Below are positions 24,018 through 35,708 of a stretch of DNA of 64,000 bases, piece by piece. The translations under genes were made by a program, and so were the position numbers. The stretch comes from Glandiceps talaboti. Lineage: Eukaryota; Hemichordata; Enteropneusta; Spengelidae. The notes beneath the pieces were generated by a model. That model saw only the letters and a program-made list of their open reading frames with translations, was not told where the DNA came from and ran no database searches. The DNA is taken from assembly GCF_964340395.1 (NCBI RefSeq), contig NC_135562.1, positions 15,947,296 through 16,011,295 of the forward strand. The letters run 5' to 3'. The stretch's first letter is position 1, and each line of letters opens with the position of its first letter.

Positions 24018-25643
24018 CTAAAAAAACAAAGGAATCGGATGAGACTCAGAAGTACACGCATGATCACGAGTAGCGGAAATGAAAGACCACAGACGAGAAA
24101 CCCGTCACACACTGTACATTTTGTGTTGGGCGTTTGTTTTGTTCCGAGTGATCGCCGTCTTCCCAGATTGCACAGACGGACCTTCGCTGTGACTGAGCGC
24201 CCTCACGCATGCATAAGTCAACCCCTTTCAGACTGGTGAGGGCAGAGCGTCACGACGTATCTGACAGTCAAGCTGCACGGACAAAATATTAAGATCAATT
24301 ACATGTGTACTTGTGTAGAAAATCTTTCAAAATGACATTTCGCACAATAGAACATAGGATCTTAGAAGTGAAGGTTAAATTTAATAAGAGGAAACACAGG
24401 CCAGGTTATTTCCATCTTAATTGCACTTCTGATATTACCAAAATCTCGTTTCCATCAAACCTGCGTAAAGCGATCAATCTAGAAATAGTGTTGTAAGAAT
24501 TAACACATCTGGCCAAGAAGTGGCCGAGTGTACACAAAAGAGTGGCATTATGGTAAATAAACAATGTCAGGAGCTTCACATCTCACACTTCTGAGACCAG
24601 CTGTGACAGCGTCAAAATGAAGCTCTTACTTGAACTCTTGCTAGTGTACAACAGGTTTCTTCTAACCAAGATTCACTAAACTTCTATTCTAGAGAAGTCA
24701 TGTGAAGCAGAATTTGTGAAAATTAGTTTTCTGTGTCCCATAAAATAACACCAGTCTCGCTTTTGTTATTCCTCAAGATCTGTATCATTAAATACCGACG
24801 ATTTACATATATAACCACAAGTTGACGTAACGGTTTTGCAGTAATGATAAGATCGTGGTACAGTTTTATTTTGGAATCGCATCGAATCGAGATTTATCAG
24901 GAAAATAAAGTGCTACATGAATATGATCGACTTGAGTGTATTTGTATAACTTGTTTATTCTATTTATTATTAATTTTTATTGGAAACATTCAGTCACTGA
25001 TACAGTGATTTAATTCTTATAAAGGCATCAGGTATCCATAAATCTGAATACTTAGATAAATATTGTCGACGTATATTAAGTTAGGAATTGGATTTATACG
25101 TGTGTCGTATATAGATTAAGGTCATAAGCGCTCTCAAGCACGGTGAATACATACAGTGAATTTCACAATAACGTTCAGTTTTCTGTTTGATACAACCACG
25201 TAGAAACCAATAAGAAACTGGACATGCTACACTTTAAGATAGCAAGATTGAATGAGTACAGTTTCTTGCTACATTTTGTCTAAGTGAAATGAACTACACA
25301 AGCCACCATACAGACATCAACTCTGAATATCGCAAAGGATATTTTCGCGCCCTTCATGGGGGTGGGGGATACTAAAGTAAAACATTGGCGCCCGAATGTC
25401 TACATGAAGTTGCAATGCATTTAAATGGTTTATTTCAATTTGCAAAAAAAATGCGATCTGACTTGCTTTGGAAGCGTGGCATATGCAGTTTCTTGTTTGT
25501 TTCTGCGTGGTTGTATCAAACAGAAAAGCTGAACAGTATTGTGAAATTCACTGTACATTTACGGACTTACCATAATAACGTTGACCATACGTGGTGAATA
25601 CCACTGCTGAATACAGCCAGATGTTCACAAACAGAGAAGTCAT
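23371..25643 (-). CDS. Secreted fibrinogen-related protein 1 (FReD), two exons, complete
   Basis: Exon 1 (25643-25571) encodes a signal peptide, MTSLFVNIWLYSAVVFTTYG, then QRYY. Exon 2 (24017-23371) encodes the whole fibrinogen C-terminal domain to TAA. The junction is phase 1 (G plus AT gives the Asp of DCQDIYDAG) and the joined frame is 239 codons plus stop. Family marks are NVWTVIHRR, WLGNDNIHYLTTANG, ELTDWYGNAAYAEYSGFRI, SGGWW and SNLNGDYIP. Only the first two of the four usual FReD cysteines remain. The pair around the GGWW turn and the longer calcium loop are absent. Such proteins are usually secreted lectin-like recognition molecules. The ligand is unknown. Without a coiled coil or collagen stem it may act as a monomer. 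Confidence 0.88.
24030..24300. other. Intron of FReD 1 next to acceptor; MITE-related segment
   Basis: Around 24120-24165, tttgttttgttccgagtgat and flanking bases match the reverse complement of the interior of the MITE at 31802-32043. No clear terminal repeats here, so a fragment. Confidence 0.45.
25154..25553. mobile_element. 400-bp MITE inserted beside the FReD 1 signal-exon donor
   Basis: Arms of about 70-80 bp are inverted copies (cagtgaatttcacaata on the left, tattgtgaaattcactg on the right, then ctgtttgatacaaccacg and its complement). The flanks repeat TACAT (25148-25152 and 25554-25558). Copy A at about 1782-1787 has the uninterrupted site (gtacatat), so this is a filled site against an empty site. 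It ends 17 bp from the end of exon 1. Confidence 0.85.
25571..25643 (-). CDS. FReD 1 exon 1 (signal peptide)
   Basis: 24 codons plus one base, ATG at 25643-25641, donor gtaagt. Near-identical in layout to the exon at 37050-37125 and the dead exon at 1808-1880. Confidence 0.85.
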
Positions 25644-26202
25644 GTTGATGAGTGGAGGTATGAAAATATTTTGTCTTCGTTGTAACCGCTCTTTTTGTGT
25701 CATTTAGAATGATTGCACAGATAAACAATGATATGATAAGAAAACAGGTGTTCATTCAATATATTTCGCATGAGAGGCGCGATATATTTTGCATAGAAAT
25801 ATATAACTGTGCAGAACGCATATGGTGAGCTGTGTCCCATTTCTACGAATCTGATATTCTTTTATGAATCAAAATATGGATTTACAGCCATCTCTGAAGA
25901 CAACAGTGAGTTGATATCTATTATCTAACCTCAGCTTGCAGTACACAACCGGGTAAGTCAAGCCAACAACAGTTCTCAGAGTTGAAAGACAAAGGATTAG
26001 TAAGGGAGCCTTCAATAATTACACGGGGGGGGATCCACCCCAGTCTGTGGAATAAAATGTGCTCCCAGTCCGTTGTGCTAAAAAGTGACCCTCCCTCAAT
26101 TTCCTTCCTCTAAAATATGAACCTCCCCTGTTCACATATTTCAATGAAAAGCATTTTAACGCCGCCTCCCTGAGGCGTAGTTGTTACAGCTGAGGATTAT
26201 GC

Positions 26203-26930
26203 TTGCAGAACAAGTGTGTCGTATATTGGAAGGGTGGCTCGAAAAGAATTGACTGGGGGACCTTGGACACGCAAGAAAACGAGCATCCCAATGAACGCCG
26301 CTTTACACAGGAAAATCTCCAATATACTCACACATATTTAAACTATTTGCACACAAAAGATCTCGCTAGACTAAAATTTATGGACGAGTGTAATGTGAAA
26401 ACAACGACAGGTCAACGACTATACGGACACTCTCCACAAGGTACTCAGATGTGTTGAAATAGGCCGTTACATGTCTGGACCCGATTTTACTGTAAATTTA
26501 TTAATTGGGCTGGCTTGCGTTAATTTTTTTTTCAGTAATAGAGGGAGCATCCACAATAAACGAACTTATAATTTTTTTGTACAGGCAAGCGATGTTATTA
26601 CCAATGACGGTGAACAAGTTCTGATTCCGGGAGACACAGCTGTCGTGGATGGATGCGCCCATCCATCACCACGAAGCAGAATTTCTGGTCGTAAATTTGA
26701 TGGATAATATCCATATTGAACTCGCGTTCTTGCCAACGTATTCACTAGACTTCAACCAAATAGAAAACCGTGTTGAAGAAAGACAGGTATCGTCACATCC
26801 TATATGACAATGTACCCATTGCAGTGCATGATGCTGTTGGCGAGTTACACCTACTGACACTTACGGCTTCCATCAGAACACTGCTTACTTGCAGATGGCC
26901 ACGATCTTTCATTGAACACTTATCTAACAA
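26203..26930 (+). pseudogene. DDE-type (IS630/Tc1-like, DDE_3) transposase relic
   Basis: Three reading frames together read as one transposase C-terminal half. Frame 1 from 26203 includes FMDECNVKTTTGQRLYGHSP (first catalytic Asp region). After a one-base shift near 26452 the frame reads VEIGRYM then SGPDFTVNLLIGL up to VVD (second Asp). A second shift near 26651 leads to APIHHHEAEFLVV and LAFLPTYSLDFNQIEN, the family motif before the last catalytic Glu. Stops follow. It is non-functional. I give the pieces only as evidence of family. Confidence 0.75.
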
Positions 26931-27409
26931 TTGATTATTTCTAATACATTACATATTTCATTCATATGTTACTGTAGAAAGACCCATTGCCGAACTTGAT
27001 TATTACATATAGCTGAGTCATTGTCTATTGCTGAAGTACCAAAAACAATTGCAAGTTTCTGTAGTTTGTTGATTGTAAAAATAGACCGGATGATATTTAA
27101 CAATCGTGAACTTCGATCCAGTGTATACACTTGCTGCGACAAGCGTTCAATGTCACGAATGCCTCATTCTATTTCTCAGTGATTGTAAAAATAATTGTAT
27201 TTAATGTATGCGTTAGACATTTAAGTTCACTACATGAGTGTATGTATATGTGTGCCATATATATATATGTCATATGTGTAGTCAACCAGCCAGCCTTGTC
27301 CTTATCAACAATTTGTTTACAATTAAATAAACAGCAGGGAGTGAAAGATTAGACCTGTCATCAATAGAGAAACTAGCTGTCAGTAGGTAGTTTTAGCACA
27401 GATTGAGAC

Positions 27410-27700
27410 AGGCTTAGAGCTGTGGTTGATCGAAGATCGATATTGTAGTCAGGAGGTCGTGGGTTTGAATCCCACTAGAGACAAGGACAAGTCTGTAGTG
27501 CGATCCCACCACATAGTTTTAAAAAGCATTTGTTGTTTCCCACTATTACCATCACCACAGTGAGTTTGTGTTTGTATTAATTCAATGCCTGCATTTGGAT
27601 CTAATTGGCTGAGCTGAAGGCCATAACTCCCAAAGACTAGATGAATGTACATCTGACAACCTCAGGACCGAGATCAACATCTCAACTCCACCATATTATC
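27410..27700 (+). repeat. tRNA-derived SINE-like sequence
   Basis: A box-B-like segment gtgggtttgaatcccac, preceded by ggttgatcgaagatcg and followed by a body resembling a SINE. No cloverleaf of an intact tRNA can be folded by eye. It lies inside the decayed transposon. Confidence 0.4.
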
Positions 27701-28084
27701 CCCAATATCTTGCCACGCTGTTCCCCCTTTACTACTGTGTGACCCGCTCCTGATCCTGTGCTCACACCACAACGAACAGTTAACTCACTGCATTTCACTG
27801 ATATTTCATATTAATTTACAATGTTAGCAGTGGTGGGGTGTGGTGACAGTAGGATTTGGAACTGCTGACAACCGGTGAGACCATGCCAAAATCGCAACAT
27901 TATGAAAAGTGTGATAAAAAATGTGTCAAAGTAAAATGCAACCCTCCCCTAATTTCCATTTTCAAAATTACGGCCCACTCCAAGAACCGATTTGTAAGGA
28001 GTGACCACACTAATTTCCCCAGCCCTCCACCCTTGTAATATACTGAAGGCTCCCTAAGTTTCATTGTTAATACGACTTAATCAT

Positions 28085-28281
28085 TTTTAGCACCAATGAA
28101 CTGAGGTTCAGTAGTGCTTATGACATTGTGAAATGTCTGTATGTCCCTGTATGTATGTATGTATGTATGTATGTATGTATGTATGTGTGTGTATGTATGT
28201 ATGTATGTATGTATGTGTGTATGTATGTATGTATGTATGTATGTATGTACATGTATGTATGTATGTATGTATGCATGTATG

Positions 28282-28315
<34 letters not shown>

Positions 28316-28325
28316 TGTGTGTGTG

Positions 28326-28402
<77 letters not shown>

Positions 28403-29130
28403 CTTAAAGTCAAAACCTCCAGACCGATTACCTCGGTATTTAGTGGGAACATTACTTTGGGCGTGTAGATGAAAAAGTCTTCAAATGAAAATGATCGCAT
28501 TAGAGATGTGCTTGTTGGGTCTAAAACCGTGATTTTTTTTTTTAAACTTTAACTCCAAAACTACTGGGCAGATTGGCCTTGTCACAAAGTGGTGATATTT
28601 AGTAAAGTTTGTTCGAAGGGGTCGGCAACATTAGGTTGACTGGTCAGGCTTGTTGACATGTTATGGAAATCAAAAGCATGTTTACTCGTATATAATTCCA
28701 GTTAAGTAGTAAATTAACATATTATGTTTCAACAGTTGGCTGGAAAGTAGATAAACAACTTTTTTGAAATTGCATACACTACAAAGGTCACCTGGCTGCA
28801 ATTATGATCATCCAATCGGCCATAAACTTTATTAAAATCTGGTAGGCAAGTGTACGTGTAAACATTCATAATATGTATGCAGATATCACTAGCATAAAGA
28901 CCACATCCATAGCAACAACCAAATGATGATGTCTACTGCAAAGATAATAGAAGTGACAAATAAATAAAGGTTTTGAAAAAATGTATGCAAATATGGAAAA
29001 TTGCAAAGGTAACAACATGGATGATTAGGCAAGTGGATAAACATCCACAATATAAATTGAAATGTGCCTAGGAACAAGACCATGCCCATAGCAACCGCCA
29101 AATGATGGCGTGTTTGGTAAGGGTAACAAC
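28085..29130 (-). mobile_element. Composite repeat element, reversed copy (TATG, GTCT, GT tracts plus 113-bp units)
   Basis: Begins with atttttagcaccaatgaac (complement of the end module of the copy at 17215-18595), then (TATG)n, (GTCT)n and (GT)n at 28140-28400, a spacer, and about three 113-bp units at 28860-29120 with agaccatgcccatagcaacc. Long frames on both strands over the microsatellite are artefacts. Confidence 0.7.
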
Positions 29131-29820
29131 GGGACTGGCTCATCAACTGGATAAACGTAAACAACAAAACTGTACAGTTGTACTACAGTGCTAATTGGCG
29201 CCATTTTTCAGTGACAGCTGTTTCAATATTCACGGTGAAATGTTGGTTCCTGTTTTAACCAGGTAAATGTAATAAACGAATACCTCACTTGTTCTGCAGG
29301 AATTTATTCAATGATACAGTCTCTCAAGGTGATTGTAAGTCATATAGTACGACTTAATACTTCTGCAGTTAACGTTTATTAAGAATGCGTTTGTACACAA
29401 GTTTTCTTTTTCCACTCTAGATTGAGAATCGGACATGTTTCGAAGTAAAGAGGAAAATTGCTGTCTTGGGGTGGCGTAACTAACTGACCAACACAGCTTT
29501 GCACAGGTGAACTGTGCAACCTACTTTCAATTTTTCGAAATTATTTATATCTTGTATTTATTCAAGGGGGCAACGTTTACGGACAAAAAGGATTTTCGAC
29601 CAAGCAAAATCAAAACTATTGTAGCGTGGCCCCCATTTTAGACCAAAGAGATAGATAATACATCCCAATTGGGGGCACATATGCGTATAACGCCACCACC
29701 CCCATCCCTCCCAGGCTCCTAATTTCGTCGCTACTTGGTTCTTTGGTATGCTACAGCAACACGTACAAATCACTCTTATGTCGTACCCAGATCACCCGAT
29801 CACATCATCGTTATGTGATT
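29130..29820. other. Intergenic, no gene recognised
   Basis: No splice-supported frame or repeat noted. Confidence 0.5.
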
Positions 29821-29824
29821 CAAC

Positions 29825-29995
29825 AACCTACTTCCAAGTCTCGCTGCTAGACGTTCGGGCTTTCTTCCGATACGATAAACGAACGAAGGATGCAGTGAGG
29901 GCTTGCCCGAACGATGTTTCATCATCGATAACGATATTCGGTCATGTGTCGTATTGTATCGGAAGAACATCTGAGGTTTAGCAGCTAGACTACCT
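29825..29995. repeat. Imperfect palindrome, about 170 bp
   Basis: cttccgatacgataa (29873) mirrors ttgtatcggaag (29955), and the outer gctgctagac mirrors gcagctagac. Likely a small foldback element. Confidence 0.5.
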
Positions 29996-30352
29996 ACTTC
30001 GAAGATTGAGATCCAAACTAGTTCTTTCCGGCCCTTTATTCTATTAAACGTTACTTTTAAAATAGTGTATACTTTACATAGATTTATTCTCGATGTTGTC
30101 GTAGTGTCATCATGTTGTTTAATTACATAATTAACTGAGTGGATGAATAGTTCTTTTCAGCTATCTTTACAACTGAAACTTGCGTACAATATCTAAATTT
30201 ATATTTAGTCGTTATTTCGACTCCTGAATAAAACAACAGACACTATGATTCAACTGCATTTTTGACTTTTAATAATAGTAAAATGTAATTTTTTACATCA
30301 AAAATGATAAGTGTACAGAGCAATTTCATAAAATCAATCATATAGAACGACT

Positions 30353-30358
30353 TTTATT
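30353..30358 (-). terminator. Polyadenylation signal AATAAA after FReD exon C
   Basis: Minus-strand AATAAA about 140 nt beyond the stop at 30500-30502. Confidence 0.5.
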
Positions 30359-30499
30359 ACGCTTTCTTGGTTTGTCTTCTTCTAGGATTAACATCATTTA
30401 TGCATCTCATGAGTAATATAATTGTTTTAGGTGAAATTGTGCAGCCACTCCAAGGTAGAAGTTATGAGATGGGTCAGTTCTTCGATTATTCAAATGTTC

Positions 30500-31113
30500 T
30501 TAGCTTACATTTTCAGCGGGGCGCAATTTCATCGCAGCATAATTGTGTCCGCGCCCAATTCCAGAATAAGGCCACCTGACATAAGTAGGGTATATTCCTG
30601 TAAGCCAACAGTCGTCATACAATATAGTCGGCCTAAACCACCACATATAGGATGGTTCTCCTGAATGTTTAGGGCCAAATGGCTGGCCGTTGTAAAACGA
30701 CAAAGCCTCGTCAGCTCCACCCTCTCCTCCAAAGTACTCTCCCAATCTCAGGGTGTAGCTCTGGAGTTCGTTTTCAATGAGAAAGGAAGCGTATCTAACG
30801 TAAGCAAATCTGGAATTCGTATCGATAAGATCTACTCGCAATTCATAAGTTCGTGGCCCATTCGTCAATAAATACATTGCCTCATTTCCCCACCAATATT
30901 CACCAGTCATTGATAGGTCACCAAATCCACGTTTATATCCATACTGTGTTCGGGCGAATGGCATCATGTCAGAGAGTCGGCGCAGCACAAGTAGCCATCC
31001 TGTACCATCGTCATCAAATTCACATCGTACCATTGTCGAGCAGTTGAAACCATGGGGCCATATTTCATACGTTCCATTTATTGAATACCCCGCATCAGCG
31101 ACGTCTTGGCAAT
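30500..31113 (-). CDS. Fibrinogen-domain exon C (divergent FReD), terminal exon
   Basis: Acceptor cttttcag then AT TGC CAA GAC, phase 1, running to TGA at 30502-30500. The 204-residue domain starts DCQDVADAGYSINGTYEIWP and keeps GTGWLLVLRR and GFGDLSMTGEYWWGN, but has lost the GGWW-NLNG signature (here YMWWFRP and DDCWLTGIYP). It has four cysteines at partly unusual positions. No signal-peptide exon of its own was found between here and 33073. The phase is right for splicing from the signal exon at 37050-37125, giving 229 residues, so it may be an alternative last exon of FReD 2 or the end of a gene that lost its start. Function: putative secreted lectin, unproven. Confidence 0.75.
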
Positions 31114-31199
31114 CTGAAAAGTGAATGTTCGTGACATGTAATATGACTATTTGGTTTTTCAATCAACAAAATCGACTTATTGTTCATTAAAATGAAGAA

Positions 31200-31800
31200 A
31201 AAAAAGGTTTGTACAAGACGTTATATACGTATGAGTAATAATTTGAAACCACTTATGCATGGTATAGTTTCAGTATAAATTATGGATAAGCGAAAGAGGC
31301 ATACTTATGTTTGCCTATCTAGTTTATTTATTTAAGAAAATACATCTTGTATGCAAGTCTTACAATATGATTTTTCATTTCGGTGTTAAAATGTATTTAG
31401 TTACAAATTAAACACAGAGTTAGTTCATACAGCTCATGATCGCTTTTGTAAGTAGAACAAAAAATGTAGAAGTGTTTTATTCATTAAAATTTAACATGAT
31501 AAATACCATTGCCATCATCCATATTTCAAATTTAAGTAATACTTGCTCCGGGAAAAAAGTTTAAAAAGTTAATATTTTCACTGACAGTTTAAATCGAGAG
31601 TGATATGTGATAACGACGAAATCGAGATTTGAGATAGGTTTTAAAGACGTTACGTATCAAAGATAAGAATAAAGTAAAAACTTAGAGACAAAAGTAAACA
31701 ACGTGTTCTACTTATATTTTCATGTATGGCTGCAATTTCATTATGATCCCCTTCTACGCAAATCATGGTGAAGCTTTAGGCTCAGTTTGCAAATATTACC
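31200..31800. other. Spacer between FReD exons, no gene recognised
   Basis: Searched by eye on the minus strand for a hydrophobic exon with donor. None was found. Confidence 0.5.
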
Positions 31801-31801
31801 C

Positions 31802-32043
31802 CAATCTGATTAAAATCTGATATGGTGAAAGCTGCTAGATGATTTATTTACTTCTATTTCTATCGTTTTGAAAGAAGCGTGTTTATTCAAAAGCGCGAGA
31901 TTAATACGAGAATTTCTATTATACTGGGTCAGATGTGGGAAGGCGGTGATCACCCGGAACAAAACAAACGACACAAAACTATGGAAATAGAGGTAAAGAA
32001 AGGCATCTAGCCGCTTTTGCCATATCGGATTTTAATCAGATTG
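31802..32043. mobile_element. MULE-like MITE, copy 1
   Basis: Terminal inverted repeats of about 65 bp beginning caatctgattaaaatc. The right end is ggattttaatcagattg. Flanks atattaccc and atattgcat match at six of nine positions. Same ends as the two copies near 60 kb. Confidence 0.75.
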
Positions 32044-32079
32044 ATATTGCATACATTTACCATAACAGAGCGCATATGT

Positions 32080-32880
32080 CCCATGAAGTCGGTTGATGTA
32101 GCTTAAAATAGCTTTCATGAGATATTTTCACAATTAATTATTTGCACTAATTAAGCTATAGTTAAAGAACATACACCAACCTTAGCAAAGCACACGTCCT
32201 GAGAAACTAGTTTATGTATTCTTTAATTTCCATTAGTAATTTGCACAATGATGCATGTCAGTAATTAAACCTTATCTAAAAATGCAAATATTAAATTCCT
32301 CAAACTTTGGTATATAGATCAACCATAATAAACACGCATGTACTATATAACCTGTTGCCATAATATTTAGTTTGAATGAGTAATTAGCATAATTAATAAT
32401 GTTTGGTAATTAGGCTATATCTTAAAAATGTGAGCTTCGAATTTCATGTAATGTGATACATATATCAGCCATAACACATTTCCTACCGTTACCAATGTCT
32501 TAGAAGAAATTTAAATAATTAATGATTTACGTTAATTAGACTATATCTTAAGAATGCACGTTCAAATTTCAAATAATTTTTTGCATAACAAAGTATACGT
32601 GTTTGGTGTACATTTTATGTAATTTTTAATTGTGGTGCGTGATTTGCATAAAAATCACTTTTGATAATTAGACAATCTCTAGATTGCAACCTTTAAATTT
32701 AATATAATTAAGTAAATGCATTATAGTCTTAAGTTCATTTGCATAATTAATGATTTTTCGATAACTAAACAATAAGTATTCAAGGTCATATTTCGTAATA
32801 CATATAGTTTTATATAATAAGGGGTACATCATGTATAATAGCAATACGGTAACCTCAGAATTTTGCATTCCAACAATGTG
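32080..32880 (-). repeat. TTAATTA-rich tandem repeat element (minus orientation)
   Basis: Repeated units with taattagcataattaat, gctatatcttaaaaatg and similar words, in reverse orientation to 38030-38660 and 40240-40870. No gene. Confidence 0.6.
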
Positions 32881-33001
32881 TGTAGGAACAAAAATCTAAG
32901 CTTGTTTGCCCCTACGGGAGGAATTCAGTTTACATTTGGTCTATAATCAGTTTGCCTATGCTACAGAATGGTAAACAAGGGAATAGATTCTATTGGATCT
33001 G

Positions 33002-33007
33002 TTTATT
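33002..33007 (-). terminator. Polyadenylation signal AATAAA of FReD 2
   Basis: Minus-strand AATAAA about 70 nt after the stop codon at 33075-33073. Confidence 0.55.
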
Positions 33008-33072
33008 CTTTTGCATACATTCGTTAAAGTTTACTGTATATGAATGACTAGAAAACAATGCGCTAAATGCCT

Positions 33073-33821
33073 TTAAATAAAGGCATTTACTTCGTATATG
33101 ATTTTATGATTTACCTTGAAATAGTTCAGGAGAGTATAAAGGTCTTCTTGCCGTAAGAAGGCTTCGTTTTCTGACGATAATTCAGGTCTCACTTTTATCA
33201 CAGCTACTTTATAGGACACATATGGTCCCCTCCATGTTTCCCACATTATCCCGTTTAGACTAGCATAGTCAAGGTAGTTTACAGGGACATACGCTCCATT
33301 CAAATTTGATACAGGACATTTTCCATTAGGTAACCACCAACCACCCCTTATGTGTTCAATATTTGTGTCACCATATGCTAAAAATTCGATCCCGTTGAGT
33401 ATGCTCAAGGAGTCTCCGGCTGTTCCTCCGAGAAATGTATCAAGTACTAGAGGATAGTTGTCATATCCTTGCCCAATTCTAAACCCAGAGTATTCGGCAT
33501 ACGCAGAATTACCATACCAGTCAGTCAATTCGATTCGCAGCACATACTGTTTACTAGGCCCACCGTTCGCTGTAGTCAGGTAGTGTATGTTGTCATTGCC
33601 GAGCCAGTGTTCACTCATGGCGTTACCGAAACCAAATCTGTATTCCTCCCAATCACGACGAAAGTCTTCCGAACCATCGATCCGTCTTTGTATTACAGTC
33701 CAAGCATGGCCAGTAACTGCATTCATATCACAGAAAACAACAAGTGGAGTTGGAGACAGGAAAGGCCATATTTCGTAGGTTCCACCTAAAAGGTTCCCAT
33801 CATCATAGACATCTTGGCAAT
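33073..33821 (-). CDS. FReD 2 exon 2 (fibrinogen domain plus tail)
   Basis: Acceptor ttctctttag, phase 1. The frame stays open upstream of the acceptor for 38 codons but has no ATG at its start, so the spliced form is preferred. Confidence 0.88.
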
Positions 33822-35668
33822 CTAAAGAGAAATGCAAAATCATTATATTCAATTCCCATATAACGAAGACACCTGCAAGTAAAACGATAAGTTGTGGGAG
33901 CAATGCTGTACTGTTACGGAATGAGGAGCAGGTCAAAAACCTTTGTAATTAAACTTTACGTATTATCTGAGCTATAATAGTGGTCTGATGTATTTTCACT
34001 ATTTAAGGTAAACCTACCGATTTTTCTTCAATCGTAACAAATGACTTGTAATGGCGTAGCAAATTGTATACTTATTTTTAGCAACTAAGATACTTAAATC
34101 ATGTGCCATCATCACCGAGGAATAGACCACGTATGTGTACTTTCAGATTAAAATAAAATATAAAAAACAGAAATGTCCAAATCATTAACCATCGTTCCGA
34201 TGAAGTACTTGATAATTAGCATTATCATATACCTATACCCATATCAATCGCTCTTTGCGACGTTTAACGCGAAATATCATTTCTGATATAAGAGGTTAAA
34301 CTTCATGATATTCACGTTAAACGTCATCGGAAAACACCTCTGATTGGACAAAACACGTCGGTTCTAAACATAAACAAACTTAAATAAAATGGCGGCCGAT
34401 CGTCGACGTTGAATTTAGGGATTTCGCGTAGGCCACAACACTGTGGAATTTCAAAACAAGGACATTTTGACAAAAATATGTATACCAAAATGATACTATT
34501 TATGATCGTAAATTCATAACAACACTGTACAGGTACATCCCAGTGGTGGCAGTCCCATGCAGACGAAGGGGGTATAGGCATGCTTGTTAGAAATTTAACG
34601 GAAAAGGGGATGTTTTTCATCGGCCATCTTGGTCCGTGGAATCATAAAAAAAGGGGGTACTATTTTCAGATCACCTTCCGAGAATAGGGGTAGATGACGT
34701 TTTTCTACTCTCTCCCTCGGAAGAAACTTCCCGACGAAAGTGCTGGGGCGTAATCCAGCACCATACATTGTCAATGCAAAATCAGAGTGTTACTCTATGC
34801 CCATCCCTAAATTAATGCGATTAAAATTTAGTATGTTCAGACTGTCTAAGAATGTGGTGACATTCCCAGGGAGGGTGAAGTTTGTTCCTATATCTGATGC
34901 ATCGATATGCTACTATGGCAGATTCAACATTAGGTGTCCTTGAAGGTAAAACCTCCCGGACTTCGGAAATAAGAGGGTGTTTTTTCAGTGATTTTCTCTC
35001 AGATTCACCAAAAAAGGGTGTTTTTCATTGAAATATTTGAATTTGGTACATTTGAAATTTCGCAAACAAGCATGGGTACCTACCCATCCAGGGACTGCCA
35101 CCGCCTGGAGGTACATACATTTCGCAACGGTATCGTGGCACGACTGTGTGTGAGCCATCCACTGACACCGAGTACGCTACCCATACCACACTACACTGCA
35201 GTAGTTACGCTCGCTGGCGATCATCTAGTTTTACTAACATATATTAAAGCATTTTCTGAATCTTTTAGAGAACTTATTGTGATACCGATATTGTATTGTG
35301 AAATAATTATGGAAAGTTACACCGAAATCTGATGAAAAGTGCTGATCGTCGGAGTTGAGCAGGGTTAGGGAGCCTTCAGTATTTACAGGGGGTCACATTT
35401 TACAAACCTGTTCTTGGGGGAGGGTCATATTTTGCATTACAATGTTTGGGGGAGGGTCACATTTTACAATCCGTAGTTTTGTGACAAAATTGAAGATTCA
35501 ATTATTGTCAATTTGTTTTTGTGTGTTTTATACGAGTAGCTTACATGCCAAAATACAAAAATAAAAATACATATATTGTAAGGAAATTGCTTTATAAAAC
35601 GATACATTTTGTTGAGTGTACCATCTCACCTTATCACTCACACTGTACGTGAATGTTGCTGTTAAAAT

Positions 35669-35708
<40 letters not shown>

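Larger units (their letters stand above)
24310..26200. repeat. Segmental duplication, copy B, right block
   Basis: Collinear with 1030-2480 apart from the 400-bp MITE insertion. It includes the intact signal exon. Confidence 0.8.
26003..28055 (+). mobile_element. Decayed TA-type DNA transposon, about 2.05 kb
   Basis: The left end agggagccttca (26003) and right end tgaaggctccct (to 28055) are inverted and continue into a G-rich stretch on the left and a pyrimidine-rich one on the right. The same ends bound the 854-bp element at 35368-36221, where a TA duplication is clear. Here the flank is ta on the left and aa or ta on the right, depending on where the end is placed. It encloses a broken DDE transposase and a later SINE-like insertion. 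Copy A keeps only its left 200 bp. Confidence 0.6.

Noticed and set aside
27420-27500. tRNA gene suggested by a GTTTGAATCC-type box B
   Set aside because: No convincing acceptor stem or anticodon arm. Better read as a SINE head.
28108-28500. Cys-Val-Tyr-Met and His-Thr-rich frames resembling repetitive proteins
   Set aside because: Translations of (TATG)n, (GTCT)n and (GT)n tracts. The same applies at 22238-22732 and 43150-43539.
33822-33936. Upstream extension of the FReD 2 domain frame with a hydrophobic stretch (LIVLLAGVFVIWELNIM)
   Set aside because: It looks like a membrane anchor, but the frame begins at TTG with no suitable ATG, and it lies upstream of a good acceptor whose phase matches the signal exon. 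Kept as intron.
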